Source: Parasutterella muris
Lineage (GTDB): Bacteria > Pseudomonadota > Gammaproteobacteria > Burkholderiales > Burkholderiaceae_F
Length of the DNA: 6,171 nucleotides
Direction of reading: 5' to 3'
Assembly (NCBI RefSeq): GCF_943193095.1
Contig: NZ_CALPCV010000050.1
Coordinates: 1-6,171, forward strand
A model generated the notes under the pieces. The model saw nothing but the letters and a program-made list of their open reading frames with translations, did not search any database and was not told where the DNA came from. The position numbers and the translations under genes were made by a program. Shown here one piece after another: positions 1 through 6,034 of this stretch (position 1 is its first letter; each line of letters starts with the position of its first letter).

Positions 1-82
1 CCCGGTTTACGGGCAATTTGGGCACTGTGTGTAACTACTAGTAATATTTATGATCTAGTTTTTGGGAATTCAGGATAAAAAG
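1..82. other. Left-edge stretch without a supported gene
   Basis: This stretch lies before the terminator at 83-110. All three forward frames close within it, at stops 32-34, 39-41 and 76-78, so it may include the last codons of a + strand gene that begins outside the window. Too few codons remain to identify one or choose its frame. It is most likely a gene end or 3' untranslated region whose transcript stops at the hairpin downstream. Confidence 0.4.
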
Positions 83-110
83 TCCCGACAGCAATGTCGG
101 GATTTTTTTT
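83..110 (+). terminator. Rho-independent terminator of the upstream transcript
   Basis: A perfect 8-bp inverted repeat, TCCCGACA (83-90) and TGTCGGGA (95-102), is closed by a GCAA tetraloop of the stable GNRA class and followed directly by eight T residues (103-110). This is a textbook intrinsic terminator for + strand transcription. It should separate the upstream gene from the defence operon, which then needs its own promoter between about 111 and 250. The A-rich flank on the left (77-81) could allow weak termination from the other strand too. Confidence 0.93.
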
Positions 111-248
111 GCCTGTTGATTTTTCATTTCCTGTCTGATCAGCGATAATTTCAGAAAATACCAAGGATCTAATAATTACATGTTTCGGAAATAATCTGAC
201 TGATCTCTCACTTCAGAATCAGGGAAAGATGCCGAAAAAATAAATAAA
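111..248 (+). promoter_or_regulatory. Putative promoter region of the defence operon
   Basis: The terminator upstream and the gene start at 260 mean this AT-rich interval should contain the operon promoter. The best -10-like hexamer is GATAAT (144-149), with only a poor -35 match 16 bp upstream (122-127). A second AT-rich candidate is TAATAA (170-175). An 8-bp perfect palindrome, CTGATCAG (135-142), abuts the first -10 candidate and could be an operator half or full site, although palindromes of this length occur by chance. The region is supported by context; the exact boxes are not. Confidence 0.35.
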
Positions 249-253
249 AAGGA
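249..253 (+). promoter_or_regulatory. Shine-Dalgarno sequence fixing the first start at 260
   Basis: AAGGA lies six bases before the ATG at 260. It matters because it marks 260, and not the unsupported TTG at 453, as the true translation entry of the operon. That in turn implies that the short frame 260-460 is the N-terminus of the large AAA+ protein. Confidence 0.75.
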
Positions 254-259
254 ACAGGC

Positions 260-460
260 ATGAACGAAAATCTGGTTGGCCCGATTTTTGACCTCCTCAA
301 AGGCGACCGCGACTCTAAACAGATAACAAAACTGGTAAAGAAAATTTTAGTCGCCAATCGCCGCAATATAAAAATCGGCTCAATTACAAAACCTCAGCTC
401 GAAAAAGTCATCAACGACGGCGTACTGGAAAAAAAAACAAAACTGGCGCACGTTGACTGA
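260..460 (+). CDS. N-terminal segment of the McrB-like AAA+ protein, cut off by a frameshift at A9
   Basis: This 66-codon frame has an ATG and a good Shine-Dalgarno sequence, and it ends at TGA 458-460. Its product is a basic helical segment with no recognisable domain of its own. It ends just after an A9 run (429-437). If one A is skipped there, the reading continues ...VLEKKQNWRTLTERVAELLF... into the 1086-codon frame with no interruption, giving a 1150-aa protein. The downstream frame has no ATG before 510 and no ribosome binding site at its first possible codon (TTG 453). The simplest reading is therefore that this is the detached first 5% of that protein, not an independent small gene. 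The alternative is a genuine 66-aa leader protein translationally coupled to the next frame through the 8-base overlap. I see no sequence evidence for that beyond the overlap itself. Confidence 0.6.
   Translation: MNENLVGPIFDLLKGDRDSKQITKLVKKILVANRRNIKIGSITKPQLEKVINDGVLEKKTKLAHVD
429..437 (+). other. A9 homopolymer at the frame junction (slippage or phase-variation site)
   Basis: There are nine consecutive A residues in the sequence GG-A9-C. With A9 the frame started at 260 terminates at 458. With A8 (or A11) it fuses to the 453-3713 frame. With A10 it stops at 454-456. Runs of nine A are a known substrate for RNA polymerase slippage in bacteria (for example Thermus dnaX) and for replication slippage in contingency loci. 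Whether either happens here is inference. A sequencing or assembly miscall would look the same. Confidence 0.6.
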
Positions 461-3400
461 GCGCGTCGCCGAGCTGCTGTTTCAGCCGTATCCTCAGCTC
501 CTGGATGCCATGTGGGCTCAGGTTCTTGCAAGTGAATCTGATGACTCGAAAAAGAGTGACGAATTATCCCTTGAGATTGCTCAGCAGTTGAAAATAGTTT
601 TTGATGAAAATGAAATACCATCTCAAACCAGACATCGAATGACCTTGGCGCTTTGGGGTTTGGTGACGGATTCCTATACAGATTTTGTCAATCGAATCAA
701 CAAGCCGGTATTCGATGAACCTCTTGATGAACTAACTCCTGCTGCATTCTTAGAGCAGCAAAAATCACAAAATACTGAACCGAAGCAGGGATGCAGCGCC
801 GCAGATAAACAAAACGAGCCCTCTAAAACTGAAGGATTAAAAGAATCGAACGGTACTTCTTCTGTCGAAACTTCCGAAGAGGCAGGAAATCAAAACGCCG
901 ATATTTCTTCAGCCGCTCCGGAAACAACTGAAGATAATAAAATCCCCACGCTGGAAGAAGAGCTAAAAGAACTGACGAATAAAACGGACGCTGCGACAAG
1001 CGACTCCGATCAGTTTGATACGGATATTAAAAGGCATCTGGATAAACTCGAAGAAGAATGCGCGCTGGCAGATTTAGAGACTGAAGAAGCGGCAATCCGA
1101 CAGATCAAACGCCCTATGGTGACCGGACTGCTTAGATGCTTCAACAGCTCAACTATCTGCAATTTTTATCCGCTTTGCAGATGGAATAACGGACTTCCTT
1201 CCAAAATCGAAAATGCCAAAGAACTGTATCCCGAGATGGCCAATATTCTCTTGGGAGACGCAAATCGAGTCGGCAGAAAGGAACGGTTAACGCTGGCCAA
1301 CGGAATTCTTCTCAACATCCCCTTCGAAGATTCCGAACTTGAAAGTACGTTTTTCGAAAACAAGAGCAAATTTACTCTCGATATCTATTCGCTTTTTGCA
1401 AAAAAAGAAGTCCGAAATGCCGCCTTTGACGACCGTGAAAACGGATATTGGCAGGCTTTTTATATCGTAGAACCGGTTGACCCCGAGTCCGTGTCCCTGG
1501 ATAAGAAAATTGAAATCAAACTCGACAGCTTAACATATATTCGTCCGGAACTCTCCGATTTGGCCAGAGGACAGTTCGTTGTTCTGAAACTAAATAACAA
1601 ATATTACGGACCTCTTTCCTTAAAAGAAGATGCCTTGAAACGACTCTATGTCGCTCCGCTGACATCTTCGGAAAACAGAGGCATTGTCGACTGCTTCGAA
1701 GAAAGACCCGATGCGCCGGTCAGTCCGATCTTTAAAGTTGAAGGCATCAATGTTCTTGTCAACTTAAAAATGATTTTCACCAATCCGCTTCTGGTTCGCA
1801 AAACGACAGTGGATATGGTTTCTGATGAAGCGCTCGTCAAGGAATTCATCCGGAAAATCCCGCGTGCAAACGGAACTCCCGAAGTCATTTCTCGTTGGAT
1901 GCTCGATAATCTTAATAACGGTTTCTTTGATTCCGGCTCCGTCATTACCAAACAGCGTGCACTAAGACTGCTCAAATACCTGCAGCTGAATCTTCCGGAA
2001 TCCAGACAAATTGAGCAAATCGTCGAGATGATCAGCTCGGCAATGAGCTCAGCAGCAAAGAGAAAACCCGAACTGTTCGAGGAAATTTATAAACGTGTCA
2101 TAACTGATCAGGACGTTCTTAAATCGCTTCCGGCCCACAAGCTGATCATGGAAGATCTCAAAGAGCTCGAGGACAAACGCGAGGATCTCCAGAGACAAAT
2201 TTCCGAGCTGGAACATCGCAAAAAAGATAAAGAACGCGAAGCGGCAAATAAACGCCGCAAAAGCGAGCTTGAAAAAGAAATTGAACTGCTCGAGAGCCGT
2301 TTGGAAGACCTAAAAGAGATAAAAGACATCCGTAAGGCTCGAGATGATGAACGAGGTGAATTGGTCCGCATCCGCAAAGAGGTTAGGCTGGCCAATGAAG
2401 AACTCGCTCAGGTTAAGAAAGAACGTGAAGACTTCGATACTCAGCTCGAAGGATTCAACAAGAAGATCAATGAAACTGTAAGGACGGTAGCCGATCTCGC
2501 TTTCGACGGCCAAGTGACTGCAAAAATTATGGCAGCTGCCAACCGGTGGAACGACGAAAGGAATACGGAAGCGACAAGAAACCGTGTGAACTTCTTAAAG
2601 CAGATCAAGAAATCTTCTCTCACCGGCAGAGCGCTAAATGATGAACTGATCAAACGCCTGAGTCGATTCAGAAAGTATGATCCGAACGAGTTCACCAACA
2701 TGTTTGTCTGTATCGCGCAGAACTTCCTGACGGTATTTTCCGGAACTCCGGGTTCGGGCAAGACTTCTATGTGCAATTTGATTGCGGTCAATCTCGGCCT
2801 AAATTCAATTGCTAAAGAGCAGGAGGTGCCCGCACTATGGAACGAACAGCGCGAACTCGCCAATCGTTATGTTCCTGTGTCCGTAGAGAAGGGCTGGACT
2901 TCAAAACGCGATTTGATCGGATACTACAACCCGCTAACCAGACGCTTTGAGAGCCAGGACCTGCATCGCATCGAATGCTTCCGCCAGCTGGATGCTGAGT
3001 GCGGCGTCGGATTCCAAGAGCTTCCTTACTTTATACTGCTTGACGAAGCCAACCTCAGTCCGATGGAGTACTACTTCGCAGACTTTATGAATATCTGCGA
3101 CGTGCGCGATAGCTTCAGCTACATCTCGCTCGGAAACGATATGAGCTTTAAGATTCCCGACACGCTGCGCTTTCTCGCGACCATCAATAACGACCACACC
3201 ACAGAAAATCTCTCGCCGCGTCTTATTGACAGAGCTTGGATTATTACGCTGCCTGACACCGATAGCGTCACCGAACATTCTTCCAGCGAAATGTCCGAAG
3301 CGACCGATTTTGAACCGATCAATTGGCAGAATTTCCTTGCCACTTTCGGCAAGACAAGCTCGGTGAATCTCTCCGGCAGCGTCACAGAACTTCTCCAAAC

Positions 3401-3713
3401 GGCAAAGTCGATGTTTAACAATCTCGGTGTTCAGGTTTCTCCGAGAACACAATTCTCAATGGCAAATTTCATCCAGACATCATCTGCCTTGATGAAGAGC
3501 GGCGACGGACAGAGCTCTGAGCTGCTCTCACTGGATTACGCGATCGCGCAGAAGCTTCTGCCCACAATCAACGGCGTCGGGGAAGGCTATAAGGAGCAGC
3601 TGAACGAGCTTCAGTACTGGCTTAGCGACACAAAACTGACCAAATCTGCAGGCATTCTTGAGCAGATCATCAGCCAGGGCGAAAGCCGAATGGACTACTT
3701 CGGATACTTCTAA
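453..3713 (+). CDS. McrB-like AAA+ NTPase with coiled coil (main body of the protein)
   Basis: Probable motor subunit of a McrBC-like, type IV restriction-type nuclease. Residues are numbered from the TTG at 453. Residues 1-95 are helical. About 100-190 is a Ser/Thr/Glu-rich, probably disordered linker. About 215-420 is mixed and partly beta-rich with no recognised family. About 566-675 is a highly charged coiled coil rich in E, K and R. The AAA+ module follows: Walker A GTPGSGKTS at 764-772, Walker B ILLDEANLS with D864/E865, sensor-1 region ATINND with N912, and LSPRLIDRA with candidate arginine fingers R923 and R927. The LLDEANLS and LSPRLIDR blocks are typical of the McrB branch. The listed TTG start lacks a ribosome binding site and the first ATG is at 510. 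I think the real start is 260, with the frame joined at the A9 run (1150 aa). The stop overlaps the next gene's ATG (TAATG), so the two are probably translationally coupled. The nucleotide used, GTP or ATP, is uncertain. Confidence 0.85.
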   Translation: MTERVAELLFQPYPQLLDAMWAQVLASESDDSKKSDELSLEIAQQLKIVFDENEIPSQTRHRMTLALWGLVTDSYTDFVNRINKPVFDEPLDELTPAAFLEQQKSQNTEPKQGCSAADKQNEPSKTEGLKESNGTSSVETSEEAGNQNADISSAAPETTEDNKIPTLEEELKELTNKTDAATSDSDQFDTDIKRHLDKLEEECALADLETEEAAIRQIKRPMVTGLLRCFNSSTICNFYPLCRWNNGLPSKIENAKELYPEMANILLGDANRVGRKERLTLANGILLNIPFEDSELESTFFENKSKFTLDIYSLFAKKEVRNAAFDDRENGYWQAFYIVEPVDPESVSLDKKIEIKLDSLTYIRPELSDLARGQFVVLKLNNKYYGPLSLKEDALKRLYVAPLTSSENRGIVDCFEERPDAPVSPIFKVEGINVLVNLKMIFTNPLLVRKTTVDMVSDEALVKEFIRKIPRANGTPEVISRWMLDNLNNGFFDSGSVITKQRALRLLKYLQLNLPESRQIEQIVEMISSAMSSAAKRKPELFEEIYKRVITDQDVLKSLPAHKLIMEDLKELEDKREDLQRQISELEHRKKDKEREAANKRRKSELEKEIELLESRLEDLKEIKDIRKARDDERGELVRIRKEVRLANEELAQVKKEREDFDTQLEGFNKKINETVRTVADLAFDGQVTAKIMAAANRWNDERNTEATRNRVNFLKQIKKSSLTGRALNDELIKRLSRFRKYDPNEFTNMFVCIAQNFLTVFSGTPGSGKTSMCNLIAVNLGLNSIAKEQEVPALWNEQRELANRYVPVSVEKGWTSKRDLIGYYNPLTRRFESQDLHRIECFRQLDAECGVGFQELPYFILLDEANLSPMEYYFADFMNICDVRDSFSYISLGNDMSFKIPDTLRFLATINNDHTTENLSPRLIDRAWIITLPDTDSVTEHSSSEMSEATDFEPINWQNFLATFGKTSSVNLSGSVTELLQTAKSMFNNLGVQVSPRTQFSMANFIQTSSALMKSGDGQSSELLSLDYAIAQKLLPTINGVGEGYKEQLNELQYWLSDTKLTKSAGILEQIISQGESRMDYFGYF

Positions 3714-4741
3714 TGTCAGATTGGGACATCCAAATCTCAGCAGCGCTTAGAAAATCCGTTCCCGGATCTGATGAAAGTGAAGAGCTGCCTCTGATTTTTC
3801 ATAGAGAAAAGCCGACAATCGACCGTTTCATCAGCGGACAAACTATTGTCAGCGTGTATGACGACGTTTCTTATGCGGTTGAATTTGCGTCTGAGGAATT
3901 TCTTGACTCCTTTGATCTCTTTGATATATCAATAGAAAGCCAGTCCGTTTACAAAGGACGAGCTGACACGGCTCGTCATTATTTCAAACAAGGGGCGAAT
4001 TTTTCGACTGAATATAAAAAAATATTCTCAAACAGTCTCGGACTGGTTTATTTGGAACTGACTCTTCGTCGAGATGATTCCGAAGAGACACTCCGGCTTT
4101 ACTCCGATTATTTTTCTGTCTGCCTCGCAAGGGGAGTAGAGAGTGAGAACCTTTACGGCATCTACGAAAAAGTCCGCAAAAACAGCGCACTGCTATACAG
4201 TGAGAATGTGACGCTTCTTTCAAGATCGGCTGATTCTGATGATGAGTCCGAACTGATAAAAATTTTTGATCGTTATCTGCTCACCCTGAAAAAGATCATT
4301 AGCGTCTATTCTTACAACGCTGTCTTTTTCTCTTCAAACAGCCGTGCTCGTTTGGAAATGAACGGAAGCATCGATAACTTTGAAAAGCTGACCGAAGTAA
4401 AACCGGAAACCTTGTTTTTTATCGCGAATCATCCGGACGAACTTGAACCGACTCATGAAAAAAACGGCATTCAAATCGGCTCTTTCTTTTACCTGCCAAG
4501 AAAGACTTTGGTTTTCAAAAACAAACTTAATTTTGATGTTTATGAAAACCGGGTTGTCGTCAGTTTTCTCGAAGACGTGATTCTTAAAACTAAAGGTGTG
4601 GCGGACAATCTGGGACAGTTTTTGAAGGCTTGCCGCTGCTTTCACTATCCGACGAGTTCTATATCAACACTTCAAGCATTGTGCTTGAAGAATATAAAGG
4701 GCTTTATAACGAGATTAGCCAAAAACTGCTGGAAGCTTTAA
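3713..4741 (+). CDS. McrC-like partner, N-terminal DUF2357-type part, truncated by a frameshift
   Basis: The start is the ATG embedded in TAATG at the end of the AAA+ gene, a one-base overlap implying translational coupling. The 342-codon frame reads as the N-terminal part of a DUF2357-type protein, the family that partners McrB-like motors and carries a C-terminal PD-(D/E)XK nuclease. Residues 1-265 are the divergent N-terminal region. The clearest family mark is FDVYENRVVVSFLE around residues 274-287, with ENR at 278-280, which in this family lies at the entry to the helical region before the nuclease. After about residue 303 the sequence (KACRCFHYPTSS...) loses family character and the frame ends at 4741. 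Over the same bases frame 1 carries convincing continuation sequence. The last 35-40 residues are therefore probably out-of-frame read-through, and the gene continues as 4630-5613 after a -1 shift or one missing base. Confidence 0.7.
   Translation: MSDWDIQISAALRKSVPGSDESEELPLIFHREKPTIDRFISGQTIVSVYDDVSYAVEFASEEFLDSFDLFDISIESQSVYKGRADTARHYFKQGANFSTEYKKIFSNSLGLVYLELTLRRDDSEETLRLYSDYFSVCLARGVESENLYGIYEKVRKNSALLYSENVTLLSRSADSDDESELIKIFDRYLLTLKKIISVYSYNAVFFSSNSRARLEMNGSIDNFEKLTEVKPETLFFIANHPDELEPTHEKNGIQIGSFFYLPRKTLVFKNKLNFDVYENRVVVSFLEDVILKTKGVADNLGQFLKACRCFHYPTSSISTLQALCLKNIKGFITRLAKNCWKL
4619..4623 (+). other. T5 run: likely point of the frameshift in the nuclease gene
   Basis: Adding one T here changes the reading to ...DNLGQF-FEGLPLLSLSDEF..., which joins the ENR-bearing N-terminal part to the nuclease part as one 633-aa protein. 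The shift must fall between 4594, where frame 1 opens after TAA 4591-4593, and 4741, where frame 2 closes. T5 is the longest homopolymer in the first part of that interval and the simplest site. The heptamer G TTT TTG is a poor -1 ribosomal slippery site and five T are few for polymerase slippage, so mutation or sequencing error is more likely than programmed recoding. Confidence 0.5.
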
Positions 4742-5613
4742 AAGAAATTAAAAAAATTCATTTTCAATACTCCAGATTCCTTCCGGTTACGCGACTTAAA
4801 GGCGGTTTTACGCCGAAACCGACGCCGGTTTTTCTCAATATTCCGCAATATCGGCAGATCTACGCTGTGATGCGGGAATGGTATGGAAACCGTCTTAATT
4901 CCGGGTCGGCCCAGTTCGTGATGTCGACTGTCAGCGAAAGCTCAAAACTCTACGAGCATTACCTGCTTATCAAGATTATTGAAGAACTGACCCGACTTGG
5001 TTGGAGTATGACCGAAAAGAAATTTGAAAATTGGCTTCAGCTTCAAAAGAATACCGGTAATCCGCCTTGTAATTATTTTGAATTTGTACGCGGAGAAAAA
5101 ACACTGCAGCTTTTCTTCGAACCCGTCATTTCCTGCAGCAGAGAAGAGAACGTCCTGACAGGACTATTCAGAAACAGCACGGCCTACATTTCTTCTTCTT
5201 CCGCTTGTCCGCTGACTCTGCGGTCAAACGCTAAAGAAGAGGCCTTCTACACGCCGGACTATGTGCTGAAGCTCAATGACGAAGGAAAGTCCTACTACTT
5301 AATCCTTGACGCGAAGTTTTCCAACCTTGCGTCCGTAATCTCCGCTCAGCTTCTGCCGCTGATTTTCAAATACATTCTCGGCATTACACCGATCAATGCG
5401 TCTGACCGCATTGAAGGCCTGCTGCTCGTTTGCGGAAAATATACTAAGGAGTATGAAAGGTCGCGCCGACATCCGCTTTGGAATGTCGGCGCAGGGGCTT
5501 TTGAAATTTTCTCAGCTGAAAAGATTAATGTCGTCGAAGTGAACGAAGCCTATGCGCCTAACGGCTTGACCGAAATGCTGTCTAAATTTTTATGCCGTTT
5601 CGAGACCTCTTAA
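4630..5613 (+). CDS. PD-(D/E)XK nuclease domain of the McrC-like partner (C-terminal part)
   Basis: This is the presumed catalytic half of the effector. Residues are numbered from the TTG at 4630. About 8-50 is helical. A helical motif KLYEHYLLIKIIEELTRLGW at 106-125 resembles the 'lYE.W...k' block of DUF2357/DUF524-type proteins. The PD-(D/E)XK core follows: TPDYVLKL with P209/D210, a turn, then the strand YLILDAKFS with D227-A228-K229. The spacing and flanking hydrophobic strands fit a metal-dependent nuclease with an intact active site. Later strands IEGLLLVCG (261-269) and AFEIFSA (290-296) fit the rest of the fold. The TTG has only GAAGG one base upstream, too close to act as a ribosome binding site, and no ATG occurs before 4870. 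I therefore read this as the C-terminal half of the gene begun at 3713 (residue n here is n+306 in the joined protein). A separately translated nuclease subunit is the alternative. Confidence 0.75.
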   Translation: MPLLSLSDEFYINTSSIVLEEYKGLYNEISQKLLEALKEIKKIHFQYSRFLPVTRLKGGFTPKPTPVFLNIPQYRQIYAVMREWYGNRLNSGSAQFVMSTVSESSKLYEHYLLIKIIEELTRLGWSMTEKKFENWLQLQKNTGNPPCNYFEFVRGEKTLQLFFEPVISCSREENVLTGLFRNSTAYISSSSACPLTLRSNAKEEAFYTPDYVLKLNDEGKSYYLILDAKFSNLASVISAQLLPLIFKYILGITPINASDRIEGLLLVCGKYTKEYERSRRHPLWNVGAGAFEIFSAEKINVVEVNEAYAPNGLTEMLSKFLCRFETS

Positions 5614-5866
5614 TCATCAAAGAAATTCCTGCACCGCTATTAGAAAATTCGATCTCCATACTCCCTTTGGCATATGGGTAAACCATTGTCAATTTGCTCA
5701 CTTTGGTGCAAAAATTACCTTTTAAATTAACAAGCTAATTAAGAAATACGCAATAAACCAAAGAGTTATAGTCGATACCATACTTATTTTATAGGTATCT
5801 CGTTTTCCCTTAGCTTGTCGGAATAACCATATATTTTTCTTTCGATTAAGACTAAAATACACAGCC
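5614..5866. other. AT-rich intergenic region after the defence operon
   Basis: No supported gene was found on either strand. The region is more AT-rich than the flanking genes. It contains one modest hairpin (5774-5799, listed separately) inside a 9-bp inverted repeat, ACAAGCTAA (5730-5738) with TTAGCTTGT (5810-5818). I see no tRNA, insertion-sequence end, CRISPR repeat or attachment-site duplication. Confidence 0.5.
5774..5799 (+). terminator. Weak candidate terminator of the defence operon
   Basis: GATACC (5774-5779) pairs with GGTATC (5794-5799). The stem can be extended by three A-T pairs with one bulged base around a CTTATTT loop. The downstream bases are T-rich but interrupted (TCGTTTTCCCTT), so this is not a clean intrinsic terminator. 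It lies about 160 bases after the nuclease stop codon, and no better candidate is closer. The imperfect symmetry means it could act on either strand or be an unrelated RNA structure. Confidence 0.3.
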
Positions 5867-5886
5867 ATGAAAGAGAAGCATATTAA
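5858..5886 (+). promoter_or_regulatory. Candidate aspA promoter
   Basis: TACACA (5858-5863) and TATTAA (5881-5886) each match four of six bases of the sigma-70 -35 and -10 consensus and are separated by exactly 17 bases. Transcription would begin around 5893, placing the whole structured leader (5915-6015) inside the aspA 5' untranslated region. The individual matches are mediocre. Context is the main support. Confidence 0.3.
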
Positions 5887-5914
5887 AAGATTCTCATTCA
5901 TAAGCAGGATTTGA

Positions 5915-5996
5915 CCGGGTGCGTCGAGTCCTATTAAAACATTCAGTGGCGCATGACCACGGTTTTAGGACCGGCGCGGCTGATCGGATAACCCGG
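5915..5996 (+). promoter_or_regulatory. Structured aspA leader, possible riboswitch aptamer or antiterminator
   Basis: The outer helix CCGGGT (5915-5920) pairs perfectly with ACCCGG (5991-5996). It encloses a long hairpin: GCGTCG (5921-5926) with CGGCGC (5972-5977, one G-U); GTCCT (5928-5932) with AGGAC (5967-5971); AAAAC (5936-5940) with GTTTT (5962-5966); and an inner GTGG (5946-5949) with CCAC (5957-5960) around CGCATGA. About 20 pairs in the arm plus the closing helix are unlikely by chance in this AT-rich spacer. The 3' strand of the outer helix is also the 5' strand of the terminator at 5990-6015, so the two folds exclude each other. Forming the closing helix would permit aspA transcription, as in an ON-type switch. 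I do not recognise the aptamer as a known riboswitch class. A protein-binding or purely thermodynamic attenuator is the alternative. Confidence 0.55.
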
Positions 5997-6015
5997 AATA
6001 CACGGGTTCTTTTTT
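5990..6015 (+). terminator. Intrinsic terminator (attenuator) in the aspA leader
   Basis: AACCCG (5990-5995) pairs with CGGGTT (6003-6008) around a seven-base loop, followed by C and six T (6010-6015). It sits only five bases before the aspA Shine-Dalgarno sequence and therefore inside the leader. That position suits an attenuator of aspA better than a terminator of the distant operon. It shares its 5' arm with the outer helix of the structured leader, giving a terminator/antiterminator pair. Confidence 0.7.
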
Positions 6016-6020
6016 AAATA

Positions 6021-6026
6021 GAGGAG
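6021..6026 (+). promoter_or_regulatory. aspA Shine-Dalgarno sequence
   Basis: GAGGAG lies eight bases before the ATG at 6035, a strong ribosome binding site that fixes the aspA start. It falls immediately after the leader terminator, so the terminator fold itself leaves it unpaired. Control is therefore more likely at transcription termination than at ribosome access. Confidence 0.85.
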
Positions 6027-6034
6027 TTTAGTAA

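Noticed and set aside
1..78. Possible C-terminal end of an upstream protein in one of three frames.
   Set aside because: All three frames end here with 10-25 codons and none resembles a family I can name. The frame cannot be chosen.
4618..4624. GTTTTTG as a programmed -1 ribosomal slippery heptamer.
   Set aside because: It does not fit X-XXY-YYZ because the first base is G, and re-pairing of both tRNAs would be mismatched. I saw no obvious strong stimulatory stem or upstream Shine-Dalgarno element of the kind expected.
394..4645. Several minus-strand open frames of 67-172 codons opposite the operon.
   Set aside because: They lie antisense to well-supported coding sequence, are low-complexity (Ser/Leu/Arg-rich opposite the coiled coil) and lack ribosome binding sites or family motifs.
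5867..5914. A 15-codon frame (MKEKHIKRFSFISRI) ending at the first base of the aspA leader structure, possibly a leader peptide.
   Set aside because: There is no Shine-Dalgarno sequence and no run of regulatory codons such as Asp or Asn. A frame this short is expected by chance.
5979..5986. CTGATCGG in the aspA leader as a hammerhead-ribozyme core.
   Set aside because: The required CUGANGA continuation and GAAA element are absent, and the surrounding helices do not form a three-way hammerhead junction.
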